Positions 44,820-55,567 of a stretch of 64,000 nt of DNA are shown one piece after another (the stretch's first letter is position 1; every line of letters starts with the position of its first letter). The stretch is from Zygaena filipendulae. Lineage: Eukaryota; Arthropoda; Insecta; Lepidoptera; Zygaenidae. A program made the translations under genes and the position numbers. The DNA lies in NCBI GenBank assembly GCA_907165275.2, contig OU015665.1:930001-994000 (forward strand), written 5' to 3'. The notes below the pieces were generated by a model. The model was not told where the DNA came from. It saw only the letters and a list, made by a program, of their open reading frames with translations, and did not search any database.

Positions 44820-47395
44820 ATACAGGGTGTAACGGAGGGTATTTTTTGTAAAATGGCATTCAGTATTAGATTATTGTCTGAAAAAAATAAACTTCCGAAA
44901 ATTTGACCACGTGAGCACATAGATATCACGAAAACATGAAGTTTGAGTACCAACACGATGGGTCTGTAACTTGTAGTTTCCGAGATATTGGCTATCGAAA
45001 ATTTGACCACGTGATCACATAGATATGACGAAAACATGAAGTTTGAGTACCAACACGATGGGTCTGTAACTTGTAGTTTCCGAGATATTGGCTATCGAAA
45101 ATTTGACCACGTGATCACATAGATATGACGAAAACATGAAGTTTGAGTACCAACACGATGGGTCTGTAACTTGTAGTTTCCGAGATATAGCCTATCGAAT
45201 ATTTGACCACGTGATCACATAGATATCACGAAAACATGAAGTTTGAGTACCAACACGATGGGTCTGTAACTTGTAGATTCCGAGATATTGGGTATCGAAA
45301 ATTTGACTACGTGATCACATAGATATCACTAAAACATGAAGTTTGAGTACCAACACGATGGGTCTGTAACTTGTAGTTTCCGAGATATTGGCTATCGAAA
45401 ATTTGACCACGTGATCACATAGATATGACGAAAACATGAAGTTTGAGTACCAACACGATGGGTCTGTAACTTGTAGTTTCCGAGATATTGGCTATCGAAA
45501 ATTTGACCACGTGATCACATAGATATCACGAAAACATAAAGTTTGAGTACCAACACGATGGGTCTGTAACTTGTAGTTTCCGAGATATTGGCTATCGAAA
45601 ATTTGACCACGTGATCACATAGATATGACGAAAACATGAAGTTTGAGTACCAACACGATGGGTCTGTAACTTGTAGTTTCCGAGATATTGGCTATCGAAA
45701 ATTTGACCACGTGATCACATAGATATGACGAAAACATGAAGTTTGAGTACCAACACGATGGGTCTGTAACTTGTAGTTTCCGAGATATAGCCTATCGAAT
45801 ATTTGATCACGTGATCACATAGATATGACGAAAACATGAAGTTTGAGTACCAACACGATGGGTCTGTAACTTGTAGTTTCCGAGATATAGCCTATCGAAT
45901 ATTTGATCACGTGATCACATAGATATGACGAAAACATGAAGTTTGAGTACCAACACAATGGGTCTGTAACTTGTAGTTTCCGAGATATAGCCTATCGAAT
46001 ATTTGATCACGTGATCACATAGATATGACGAAAACATGAAGTTTGAGTACCAACACGATGGGTCTGTAACTTGTAGTTTCCGAGATATAGCCTATCGAAA
46101 ATTTGACCACGTGATCACATAGATATCACGAAAACATAAAGTTTGAGTACCAACACGATGGGTCTGTAACTTGTAGTTTCCGAGATATTGGCTATAGAAA
46201 ATTTGACCACGTGATCACATAGATATGACGAAAACATGAAGTTTGAGTACCAACACGATGGGTCTGTAACTTGTAGTTTCCGAGATATTGGCTATCGAAA
46301 ATTTGACCACGTGATCACATAGATATGACGAAATCATGAAGTTTGAGTACCAACACGATGGGTCTGTAACTTGTAGTTTCCGAGATATTGGCTATCGAAA
46401 ATTTGACCACGTGATCACATAGATATCACGAAAACATGAAGTTTGAGTACCAACACGATGGGTCTGTAACTTGTAGTTTCCGAGATATTGGCTATCGAAA
46501 ATTTGACCACGTGATCACATAGATATGACGAAAACATGAAGTTTGAGTACCAACAAGATGGGTCTGTAACTTGTAGTTTCCGAGATATTGGCTATCGAAA
46601 ATTTGACCACGTGATCACATAGATATCACGAAAACATAAAGTTTGAGTACCAACACGATGGGTCTGTAACTTGTAGTTTCCGAGATATTGGCTATCGAAA
46701 ATTTGACCACGTGATCACATAGATATGACGAAAACATGAAGTTTGAGTACCAACACGATGGGTCTGTAAATTGTAGTTTCCGAGATATTGGCTATCGAAA
46801 ATTTGACCACGTGATCACATAGATATGACGAAAACATGAAGTTTGAGTACCAACACGATGGGTCTGTAACTTGTAGTTTCCGAGATATAGCCTATCGAAT
46901 ATTTGATCACGTGATCACATAGATATGACGAAAACATGAAGTTTGAGTACCAACACAATGGGTCTGTAACTTGTAGTTTCCGAGATATAGCCTATCGAAT
47001 ATTTGATCACGTGATCACATAGATATGACGAAAACATGAAGTTTGAGTACCAACACGATGGGTCTGTAACTTGTAGTTTCCGAGATATAGCCTATCGAAA
47101 ATTTGACCACGTGATCACATAGATATCACGAAAACATAAAGTTTGAGTACCAACACGATGGGTCTGTAACTTGTAGTTTCCGAGATATAGCCTATCGAAA
47201 ATTTGATCACGTGATCACATAGATATGACGAAAACATGAAGTTTGAGTACCAACACGATGGGTCTGTAACTTGTAGTTTCCGAGATATAGCCTATCGAAT
47301 ATTTGATCACGTGATCACATAGATATCACGAAAACATGAAGTTTGAGTACCAACACGATGGGTCTGTAACTTGTAGTTCCGAGATATAAGCTTTA
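44820..47395. repeat. 100-bp satellite array, ~25 monomers
   Basis: GTTTGAGTACCAACACGATG recurs every 100 bp from 44941 to 47341. Each monomer has AATTTGACCACGTGATCACA, AGATAT(G/C)ACGAAAACATGA, the word above, and GTCTGTAACTTGTAGTTTCC. Array core 44896-47390; 44820-44895 is flank that starts ATACAGGGTGTAACGG. Two monomer classes: TTGGCTATCGAAAATTTGACC and TAGCCTATCGAATATTTGATC. Very high identity between monomers (mostly 0-4 differences). Non-coding; CpG and E-box (CACGTG) in every unit. Confidence 0.95.
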
Positions 47396-48470
47396 CAAAA
47401 AAAAAATTGAAGGTATGAAAAAATTGCATCACGTGGTCACATAAGACACAATAAAAATATTCTTTTCATTGCATCGGAGAATTTGGAGATAAACGCTGAA
47501 TTTTATCACCCCGGGCCGTGGTGAGTTACAACCTTTCGAAAATATGGTCTCTCTCTTTTACTCATCGTGAAAACAAGAAAGAGATAGCAAGAATTTATTC
47601 AACACAAAAATGTAAAAATACTTGTACCCGTAAGTTATACCTCAGAACCAAAACGTCTTTTCCAACTTTCCACAAGTTATTTGTATTCGCTTCGGCTACT
47701 AATAGGTACCTACTACCTACTACATCAGTAATAGGTATATTTTCAAATACAATTCTAAATTATCTTGTTAGGTAAAATTGTCAAAACTCACGGCTCAACG
47801 CCGCGCCACCTTGTGATCTTTTTGGAATTCACTACGAACTACTGCATTCGGGGGACTTGTCAGTCTACAGCCAAACTACAGCTGTTTATAGACCGGGCCG
47901 CCATTTTCGTACACTTATAGTGTATTCGTTCTCTCACACAAGCAAAGGTTCGACCGAAATTTAATTCATTTTGAAATGATTGTAATTATGTTATTTCTTC
48001 ACTATATGCAAAGATTTTGGGCTGTGCGTTATCGTAACAAGTAGTAGTATTTTATTAAATGAAGTCTAATAAATAAAAACAGGCGGAATGCCTTTAATAT
48101 AGCTACGGCAGTTTGTATGAAAACTAGACCTTTAGACCCACCTTAAGCAAATAAATTTACAACTAAACCAAATATACATTCAATATTCATAATACAGGAT
48201 GCAGATAGGACACTTCTACCGCTTGGTCTATAGCTTGCAATTCATCACAAATAAATATAAATAAGTGTTCAACATTGTCTAGTCGTAGGTACGATATAGT
48301 AAAACTAGTCCGGGAAAGCGTCGCGTGCGCACCGCGCATCCGTTACAGTTCTAAAGATAAAACGGACCGGTGACTACGAGTCGACTCGCGAGTCGGGGGC
48401 CTCGATCGCGAATGGGACCAGACGCAGACATTATCCGTGTCGTATTGCAGTGACTAATTTCCAATGAGAC
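47396..48470. other. Unassigned, edge of satellite and unique DNA
   Basis: The first 60 bp (GCATCACGTGGTCACATAAG) look like a decayed monomer. After that, no gene; the frame at 47518-47775 has no motif. Confidence 0.4.
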
Positions 48471-48535
48471 CAGCTGCGAAATCAAACGAAGCGAACCAAT
48501 ACTCGTTTTATCCATAATAATAGCAATATAATAAC

Positions 48536-48836
48536 GACCCGATTGGCGTAGTAGGCACGCCATGCCTGCCCGCTAATCAAGAGGTTCTGGGTCGATTCCC
48601 AGTGAGGGTGCACTTTGTGTGATGAACTCAGGGTTCCACTTTCCAGTCTAGGTGTGTTTATATATCTATAGTATAATATATTATTTGTAATTCTATGTAG
48701 TATATACCACGTTTGCTCAGTTTCCACGACACAAGCTAAAAATAGTTTACTGTGGGATCAAGTGTCACATGTGTGTGGGATCACTTACCATCAGGTGTAC
48801 CACTTGCCCGTTTGCCCCCTATGACATTAAAAAAAA
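48536..48836 (+). mobile_element. tRNA-derived SINE with LINE-like 3' tail
   Basis: The head GACCCGATTGGCGTAGTAGG (A box TGGCGTAGTAGG) and GGTTCTGGGTCGATTCCC (B box) form a Pol III promoter. A body of about 150 bp follows, then GGATCACTTACCATCAGGTG, CCCGTTTGCCCCCTATGACAT and an A-run. The tail matches the LINE end at 12600-12699, so the LINE's enzyme probably copied this element. No protein. Confidence 0.78.
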
Positions 48837-48870
48837 GTAGATCTGTGTGTTGTGAAGTGGATTATTATTA

Positions 48871-49054
48871 TCCTACTAATATTATAAATGTGAAAGTATG
48901 GATGTTTAGATGTTTGGATGTTTGTTACTCAATTACGCAAAAACGGCTGAACGGATTTGGATGTTTGGCATGCAGGTTGTCAGGGGTACAGAGAAGAACA
49001 TAGGGTACTATTTATCCCGGAATTCCCGCGGGTGAAACCGCAGGGCACAGCTAG
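48871..49054 (+). mobile_element. Complete non-autonomous Helitron
   Basis: A|TCCTACTAATATTATAAATG start; ends CCGCAGGGCACAGCTAG|T. Short version (184 bp), mirror image of the 49580-49774 copy. Confidence 0.86.
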
Positions 49055-49369
49055 TTATTAATATTTTCATATATCTCTTATCGTCATCATGACGCGGTCA
49101 AGAAAATTCGTCCAATCATTCGTCCAATTCTGCATGACCATGTGACATGACGATATTAAGTTACTTAGGTTTCGATAACGATTAAAGATTGTCAATTGGC
49201 TAAGGGGGCAGCTGCGAAATCAAACGGAGCGAACCATTACTCGTTTCATCCATAATAAGCTATCAAGGAAGGCTTTATGCAAAAAAATTACGACCGACGA
49301 CGACGCGACGTATCCGGTGAATTTTTCCACATTTGGGCTATTTGTTCATTTTTTAGCTTTTGTCCGCGG

Positions 49370-49560
49370 CTTTGCTCACGTTAATGTAAATTATGACAAT
49401 ACATTTTCTATCCCTTGGGAACAGTACTTTTTCTGGGCGAAAAGTACCGTATGACCTTTTTTCTGCGTCACTGATGATAAACTGTATGCTTAATTTCATG
49501 AACGACAACCGATGTTGAGTATTTAAGGCTACAAAGTTACAAACAAACTCACATTCGATT
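49370..49560 (-). mobile_element. Very diverged Helitron (reverse)
   Basis: TTTGTCCGCGGCTTTGCTCACG, AAAAGTACCGTATGACC and ACAAACTCACATTCG keep the order of Helitron blocks, but both ends are lost. Low certainty. Confidence 0.45.
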
Positions 49561-49579
49561 AATAATTATTTATTACTAA

Positions 49580-49774
49580 CTAGCTGTGCCCCGCGGTTAT
49601 TTCAGAGTTCTCGCGGGAATTCCGGGATAAAAAGTACCCTATGTCCTTTCCTGTACCCCTGACAACGTGCATGCCAAATTTCATCCAAATCCGTTCAGCC
49701 GTTTTTGCGTGATTGAGTAACAAACATGCAAACATCTAAACATCCACACTTTCACACTTATAATATTAGTAGGA
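49580..49774 (-). mobile_element. Complete non-autonomous Helitron
   Basis: A|CTAGCTGTGCCCCGCGG at left, ATAATATTAGTAGGA|T at right. One half of the terminal hairpin is deleted (CCGCGGTTATTTCAGAG). Confidence 0.83.
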
Positions 49775-49977
49775 TAGTAGGATTAGGATTATTAGCGGTC
49801 ATAATGCGTATTAAAAGAGGAAAAGTTTTCATGTCGTTTGTTTGTTGCGAGCAATTTCTAAATATAGGAAATCAATCTGAATATTATTTCTCTGACAGAA
49901 AGCTAAAGTGGTTTGGTAACGGTACTCGTCCAGTCGTATGTCGTAGAATTTCGCACTAGTGACAATAGGGATGTTGA

Positions 49978-50291
49978 CTACTTTTGAAAATCAAAATTCT
50001 AATTAGTCCGTCAGTTAGAAAATAAAAAAAACAATAGACACGTATTTTTTGCTTTTTTAAATAAATTAAAATATACACAGATAAAGCGCATTAAAGTTGA
50101 GGATGAGGAGGTCGTGACGTCACTAACCGCAAAACCGCCATACAAACTGTCAGAATAGTGACGTCACGCGAAATTTCAACTCAATATAACGCCGTTATTT
50201 TTTGATTACGTAAAAAAAGAAAAAATACGTGTCCAATATTTTTTAATAATCTACAAGACGGACTAAAAAATAAAAATTAGTCAACATGCCC
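49978..50291. mobile_element. MITE with two CRE-like palindromes
   Basis: GGGATGTTGACTACTTTTGA ... GTCAACATGCCC; preceded by TA. Two GTGACGTCAC/AGTGACGTCACG motifs flank the centre. It lies in opposite orientation to the copy at 50522, 230 bp away, so the pair forms a large inverted repeat. Confidence 0.8.
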
Positions 50292-51017
50292 ATTTAAACT
50301 GCAACGTTACCGTATACGGCGACTCGATCAGATCCACAAGCACTCGGCGATGCTCAATGAGTTTCACATAAAACGTCGAGTACGAAGTTTCCGGGAAAGT
50401 GTCAAGTGAAATTTCTCATTAACCGATCGAGGCTGTAGCAATCGAAAGCTTGATGAAAAACCAAATAGGTACACGTGATCTCAGTCGTATTTTAGATACC
50501 TAGGGTGAAATTTAATACAATGGGCATGTGGACTAATTTTTATTTTTAGTCCATCTTGTAGATTATTAAAAAATATTGGACACGTATTTTTTCTTTTTTT
50601 ACGTAATCAAAAAATAACGGCGTTATATTGAGTTGAAATTTCGCGTGACGTCACTATTCTGACAGTTTGTATGGCGGTTTTGCGGTTAGTGACGTCACGA
50701 CCTCCTCATCCTCAACTTTAATGCGCTATCTCTGTATATTTTAATTTATTTAAAAAAAGCAAAAAATACGTGTCTATTGTTTTTTTATTTTTTAACTGAC
50801 GGACTAATTAGAATTTTGATTTTCAAAAGTAGTCCACATCAGGGGCGGATCCAGGATTTGGTTGAGGGGAGGGCAATTTGGTTGCACCATGAAATTTTTT
50901 GAATTAACAGGATAGACAAAAAAGTCCATTAATAAAATTTAAGTGCTTCATATTGAGAGCATCTGAATTGAGCTTATGTATGTAGGTATTATATTATCTG
51001 TGTGTATGTTTCGCGAT

Positions 51018-52270
51018 TTTTTAACCGACTTCCAAAAAGGAGGAGGTTACGCATTCGGCTGTATGTTTTTTTTTTTTATATTACTCGAAGCTAGGGTTGG
51101 AACGATTTCGAAAATTCATTTTTTGTTTGAAAGCGTATACTCCCAATTAGGTCCTATTGCCACCAAGTGGGATCTGATGATGGGATCTTATGGTTTAAGA
51201 ATCTTTATTATCCTCAAAAGATCTTGGGAAAATCGTGGGAACTCTTCAAAAATAATAGGCACACCTATAGCGATTTGGGTATTTTTTATAGTAAATCGTT
51301 CATTTGCTTTCGGAAAGCTAAATTTGAAGAAGTGGAAGACCACAAGTGTTCATCGGAACTACTCAACAATAATACATATTTCACGGGTTTCGATTGGACC
51401 GATTTAGAAAATTGATTTTGTTGTTTGAAAGGGTATACTCCCAAGTTGGTCCCATTGTCACCAAATCGAGAACCTGATGATGGAATCATGGAGAAATCAA
51501 GAGAACTCTTCAAAAATTACAGACACACCTATAGCGATTTTTGTATTTTTTATAGTAAATCGTTTATTTGCTTTTGGAAAGCAAAATTTGAAGAAGTGAA
51601 ACTGATGATGAAGACCACAGATGGTCATCGGAACTACTCAATAAAAGGTATTTCACGAGTTCCGATTCGTTAACTTTAATATGGTTCCTAAATAATTTAT
51701 GCTCGTCACAATGTATATGGTAAAGTGGAACTGATGATGACGTACCAGGAGAACTCCTCAACAATCAACGTCCCTGTCGTCCCGTCGGTAAAAGCAGTAT
51801 TTTGTAAAAGGCGATGAGCAATTGACATTAGGCTATTGTAACTTAGATAAATTACAAACGGACTCACTTGAAAGCAAGAAATAAACAAAAGTTTAACAAA
51901 AAAATTAAAACTGACTTCCAACAACACAAAACTAAAAAGCTAAAAATAACAAAATATCGATTTTATCCAACAGACAAAAATACACGTAAGTTTATTTTTG
52001 GTAGTTATTACCAGTAGTTATTATACCAGTACCAGTAGTTATTATTGGTTTATTCTACCACTTGACTACTATTATTATTTGAAGTCGGTGACAAGCCAAA
52101 TATGGCGTAGGTACATGGGCTAAGTCCAGTCCCGCCACGAGTTCGTTGTGAGCTGAACAACCCAAGTGGGTAGACGTAAGCGGGCTTGGCACCGAATTTA
52201 AATCAAAAAGTGGTAGCACAGTCGGTATTTTGTTATTTTTAGCTTTTTAGTTTTATGTTTTTCATATTTA
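51018..52270 (+). repeat. 1.2-kb ACCGACTTCC repeat with internal tandem blocks
   Basis: Starts TTTTTTAACCGACTTCCAAA and AAGGAGGAGGTT, then a microsatellite T-run. A block of about 280 bp (GTTTGAAAGCGTATACTCCC ... CACGGGTT) occurs twice or more. Ends with an A-rich AACTAAAAAGCTAAAAATAA arm that is inverted at about 52220-52265. Paralogue of 61584-62822. Frames (143 and 82 codons) are not genes. Class unknown. Confidence 0.75.
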
Positions 52271-52619
52271 AAAAATATGTGGTGTCGAAAACGATAGAGC
52301 TTAGGTAGGTAAGTATAGCGGTTTTTGAGTACGATTCTCTGTAAAATCAAAGCTTTTTTAGTATTTCATTATTTTCAACTTGTACTTTCATGCATAAAAT
52401 AATCTACATGGAAGCTACAACAGATAAAAGTAAAAAATGAAAAATTTACGTTCCAGCGAATCTGACCTGAATTAACAACTTTAAATTAAAATTTTGTAGG
52501 TTTGTATCTATAAAGTGATAGGAAAATAATGGGAAGTGTTATGGTTAATAGCGATTTTTTTACTAAACTGAGAAAAAATACCATCAGAGGTGCACATATG
52601 ATGTGATAAAAACGTGTTT

Positions 52620-52905
52620 CGTGATCAGAAGAACAAAGAACTACCTAACTACCTGACGTAGCTTCACGACCGACATAAAGCAATCTGAAACTTTCTTTGA
52701 AGTAAGTCCGTGATTTGGGATCCCTCAGCACTTTAAAGATGGTACAAAGAATATGTGTAGTGCGCCTGGCGAATATGTAAAGCACACACATTTTGCAGCC
52801 GCTCCAACTTATCGCGTTACTATGTCTAGTTGTTGTATACGTATGCTGTAAATCTTTGTGTTGTGTCAAATAAAGTATTTTCAATTTCAATTTTCAATTT
52901 CAATT
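52620..52905 (+). repeat. Possible retroelement or mRNA 3' end with TTTCAA tail
   Basis: Sequence to GTGTTGTGTCAAATAAAGTA holds an AATAAA, then TTTTCAATTTCAATTTTCAA repeated. Short tandem tails of this type end many poly-A-less LINEs. No coding frame supports a clade. Confidence 0.45.
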
Positions 52906-53801
52906 ACTCTTCTGTCAGATTCATACAGCACACATCGGCGTCAACAAAAAGAAGGTTACTCCTTGGATTAGTAAAATAATTTTCGTCCATATGACGAGAT
53001 ACGGAAAAATAGGTACTATTGAAACAAAAAGATGTTTTTGACCATAGAAGATTTTAAAATTTACAGTCAACAGAAGAAAAATTTGATAAATTTTGGAAAT
53101 TTGCCCAAATTTTTTTCCAAATCCGAATTCATCGCGCACCGCACGTGATAAAAGTCGTTGACTATTTTTTGAGCACAGAGGTACAATATGACGGGGAATA
53201 AAAACCGAAATTCTATTAATTCCATTTAGTTCGTCAGTTACATATAACATAATATAAATAAATAATATGGATAGATTTGCTTTGAACGTGGAAAAAAGTA
53301 GAAGAGTTAGGTACCAACTAGTTTTGGGAAGTGAAATCACAATAGCTTACTTCCAAGTCTCAAGGATGTTGGATGAAGTTAAAGAAAAGGGATAGAGAAA
53401 CTACATATATAAGGATAATTGTAAAAACATATATACAGCCAAACGCAGAAACTTCTCCTTTTAAATGAGAAATATACCATACGGCACGTAGTTTCAAAAC
53501 AGAAAATTTGTTTTAACGAGAAAGAATTGACAGATTTTGTGTTTGTTTTACAATAATAGATACAAACTTCCATAGGGGTTCGTTACGAACTAATAATTTA
53601 TAGTTTTAAAAATGAATATTTGTTCGTTCATTCAGGTTCATTCGTATATTTCTATTCAAATTACGATGAAACTTTGGTGAAAAGCCACAACCTTGCGAAG
53701 ATTTTTCTAAGGTCTAATTAAAGTAGGTACCTATTTAGGTCTTCAGGGGGGGCAATTGCCCCCAGTGCCCCCCCCCTGGATCCGCCCCTGGTCCACATCC
53801 C

Positions 53802-54066
53802 TATTAACCTGCTTTTTTAGAATAGTAACTGTTTCCTGAGGTTTCACTACGGAGCTTCCTATGATCCAGTCAAGATCTAGCCGTATCACAGCGAAAGAGT
53901 AACAAACATAATTAATGGACCGCACAATTCACAGCATATAAACTTGGTATCAAAAAGTTAACAAAAATGTCAAACACGGCCACTTTTCGCGGTATTTAAT
54001 TATATTTTATTATAGGTATTATGTTAAAATACTGCAGAGTTACCATAAACAATAAGTATTTATCCT
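53802..54066. other. Spacer with old Helitron words
   Basis: GGTTTCACTACGGAGCTTCC and AAAGAGTAACAAACAT hint at a decayed Helitron. Nothing firm. Confidence 0.35.
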
Positions 54067-54420
54067 ATTTTTAACCGGCTTCCCAAAAAGGAGGAGGTTC
54101 TCAATTCGACGCGTACCTATGTTTTTTTTTTATGTTTGGTAACCCCACAACTTTCGACTGCGTGAACTGATTTTGAAGATTCTTTTATATTCGAAAGCTG
54201 TTGCTTTCCTATTGGTCCCATTGTCGTGAAATCAGGATCTGACGATGGGATCTTGAAGAAATCGGGGGAACTCTTCAAATATTATAGGCACACTTATACT
54301 TGGGTATTTTTTATAGTAAATCGTTCATTTGCTTTCGGAAAGCAAAATTTTAAGAAGTGAAACTGACGATGAAGACCACAGATGGTCATCGGAACTACGG
54401 CACGGGTTTTGAGCGGGTAG
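54067..54420 (+). repeat. Truncated copy of the ACCGACTTCC repeat
   Basis: TTTTTAACCGGCTTCCCAAA, AAGGAGGAGGTTCTCAATTC, then one ATTGGTCCCATTGTCGTGAA...TGGTCATCGGAACTAC block. Lacks the A-rich foldback end seen in the 51018 and 61584 copies. Confidence 0.72.
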
Positions 54421-54658
54421 CGCGGCGCTAGCTTCACCCTCGATAGGGCCTAAAGTGAAATATGACACAGCAAACAACTAGCTAACCAATAAGGATATCG
54501 GTGACGAGTTTATGAGGGACAGATGAAGATCTAAGCGGAGGGAACCAACAGTGGCGTTCGTTTACAAAACTCTCGTTGTATTTACTGTTCGTTGCACGCC
54601 CATGCGTGCGCGGGCGCCGATGCGACGCCGGACACGTTTGGATAATTCATAAAGCGCA
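54421..54658. other. Short unassigned spacer
   Basis: GC-rich at 54595-54640, otherwise no feature seen. Confidence 0.35.
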
Positions 54659-55115
54659 CAGCCCCCTTAGCCAGGTTGACAATCTGCAATCGTTAACGCA
54701 CAGAAAACTAATGGGCTTACTACTTCCAATTTAGGGAATCTAAATCGGATACAATTTAGGATCAATGAGTGGGAGAGAGAGCGCGAGTGATACGCTACGC
54801 TAAATTGTACCCTAAATCGACTACTCTAGGGTATATTTTAATGTAGTGTGATCACTCGCTCTCTCTCTCTCACTCACTGACCCTAAATCGGAACCAACTG
54901 TTCTAAATTCGATTATACCTTCCGATTTCCTAGATTGCTGTCTGACAAATTGTAAAGTGTAATAAGCGTTTAAGTAACAAATCGACACGTCACTTAGTCA
55001 CGTAAAATCGTCCAATCGAAAGTCCAGTTTTGCATGAACACGTGACATAAAGATTCCATTCCTTAGTTTTCTATGCATTAACGATTATAGATTGTCAACT
55101 TGACTAATGGGGCTG
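54659..55115. mobile_element. Foldback MITE with a second MITE nested inside
   Basis: Ends CAGCCCCCTTAGCCAGGTTG and reverse complement CAGCCCCATTAGTCAAGTTG are imperfect inverted repeats of about 55 bp, including ACAATCT and AATCGTTAA. Between them, 54728-54915 is a relative of the 14874 element. A fragment of the outer element occurs at about 49105-49210 (TGCATGACCATGTGACATGA ... GATTGTCAATTGGCTAAGGG). Confidence 0.7.
54728..54915. mobile_element. Inverted-repeat MITE with GAGAGA arms (nested)
   Basis: CCAATTTAGGGAATCTAAAT, GAGTGGGAGAGAGAGCGCGAG and TAAATTGTACCC on the left, with the reverse on the right (GATCACTCGCTCTCTCTCTC, ACTGACCCTAAATCGG). Shares arm sequence with 14874-15209. Confidence 0.72.
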
Positions 55116-55490
55116 TTTTCCATCAAGAGCCCGGCCCGTTCGCGGGGAGACCGCGCTTCCGTATAACCTTTACGAGAGTTTACGGCATACCTAAAACGGA
55201 AACTTTATATTCTTGTAACAATTTAATGTTATCTTTAATCATTAGTCTTTTAATCTTGTACCATGGACCTTATCTATTAGACTTTTAACTTCGTACGAGT
55301 TGCCGCAAGTGAAAAGTTTCGATAATTCCTGCTTGCATTATATATTATAATAAGAATAGAAACAATAAAAATCACTGATCTGATAATCACAGAAAAAACC
55401 TTAATAAAATCGGGGGTTTACACGAACGAAATGCTATTTATTACGTACATTTATGCCAACCGGCCGGTCTGACCCTCCGTATTAGATGTG
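55116..55490. other. Unassigned spacer
   Basis: No feature recognised. Confidence 0.4.
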
Positions 55491-55497
55491 TCACATC

Positions 55498-55567
55498 AAA
55501 ATACGTGTCCAAATTTTTTTTCTTATTTACAAAACGGACTAAAAACTAAAATATAGTCAACTAGCCT
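55498..55567. repeat. End fragment of the 35448-type MITE
   Basis: AAAATACGTGTCCAAATTTT, ACAAAACGGACTAAAAACT and GTCAACTAGCC followed by TA match one end of the MITE. The rest is absent. Confidence 0.75.

Larger units (their letters stand above)
48474..49260. repeat. 50-bp direct repeat bracketing SINE and Helitron
   Basis: GCTGCGAAATCAAACGAAGC...ATCCATAATAA at 48474-48522 recurs, with a few changes, at 49211-49258. The SINE, LINE-type tail and a Helitron lie between. Could be two fragments of one older repeat. Confidence 0.65.
50840..53790. mobile_element. Non-autonomous hAT element, 2951 bp
   Basis: The ends CAGGGGCGGATCCAGG (left) and CCTGGATCCGCCCCTG (right) are perfect 16-bp inverted repeats. 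GTCCACAT stands at both sides (50832-50839, 53791-53798), an exact 8-bp target duplication as made by hAT transposases. The right end has the palindrome GGGGGCAATTGCCCCC. No hAT transposase motif can be read in any frame; the interior is filled with other repeats (a 51018-52270 repeat and a retro-type tail near 52860). Confidence 0.92.
50522..53801. mobile_element. MITE split by a hAT insertion
   Basis: Left part 50522-50839 runs GGGCATGTGGACTAATTTTT ... TTTTCAAAAGTAGTCCACAT. The last bases GTCCACATCCC followed by TATTA resume at 53791-53801 after the hAT element. Same family as 6995 and 49978, with two TGACGTCA palindromes. Confidence 0.88.

Noticed and set aside
44896..47390. CRISPR-like regular repeats
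   Set aside because: The whole 100-bp unit is repeated with no unique spacers, and the setting is an insect genome; it is a satellite.
48536..48612. Possible tRNA gene
   Set aside because: A and B boxes are present but acceptor and anticodon stems do not pair, and the sequence continues into a SINE body.
50976..51513. Overlapping frames of 143, 82 and 75 codons
   Set aside because: They fall in the dispersed ACCGACTTCC repeat; the paralogue at 61584 has different frames and stops.
52921..53340. 139-codon hydrophobic frame on minus strand
   Set aside because: AT-rich translation gives Phe/Leu/Ile-rich chance peptides; no homology motif, and it lies in a hAT element interior.
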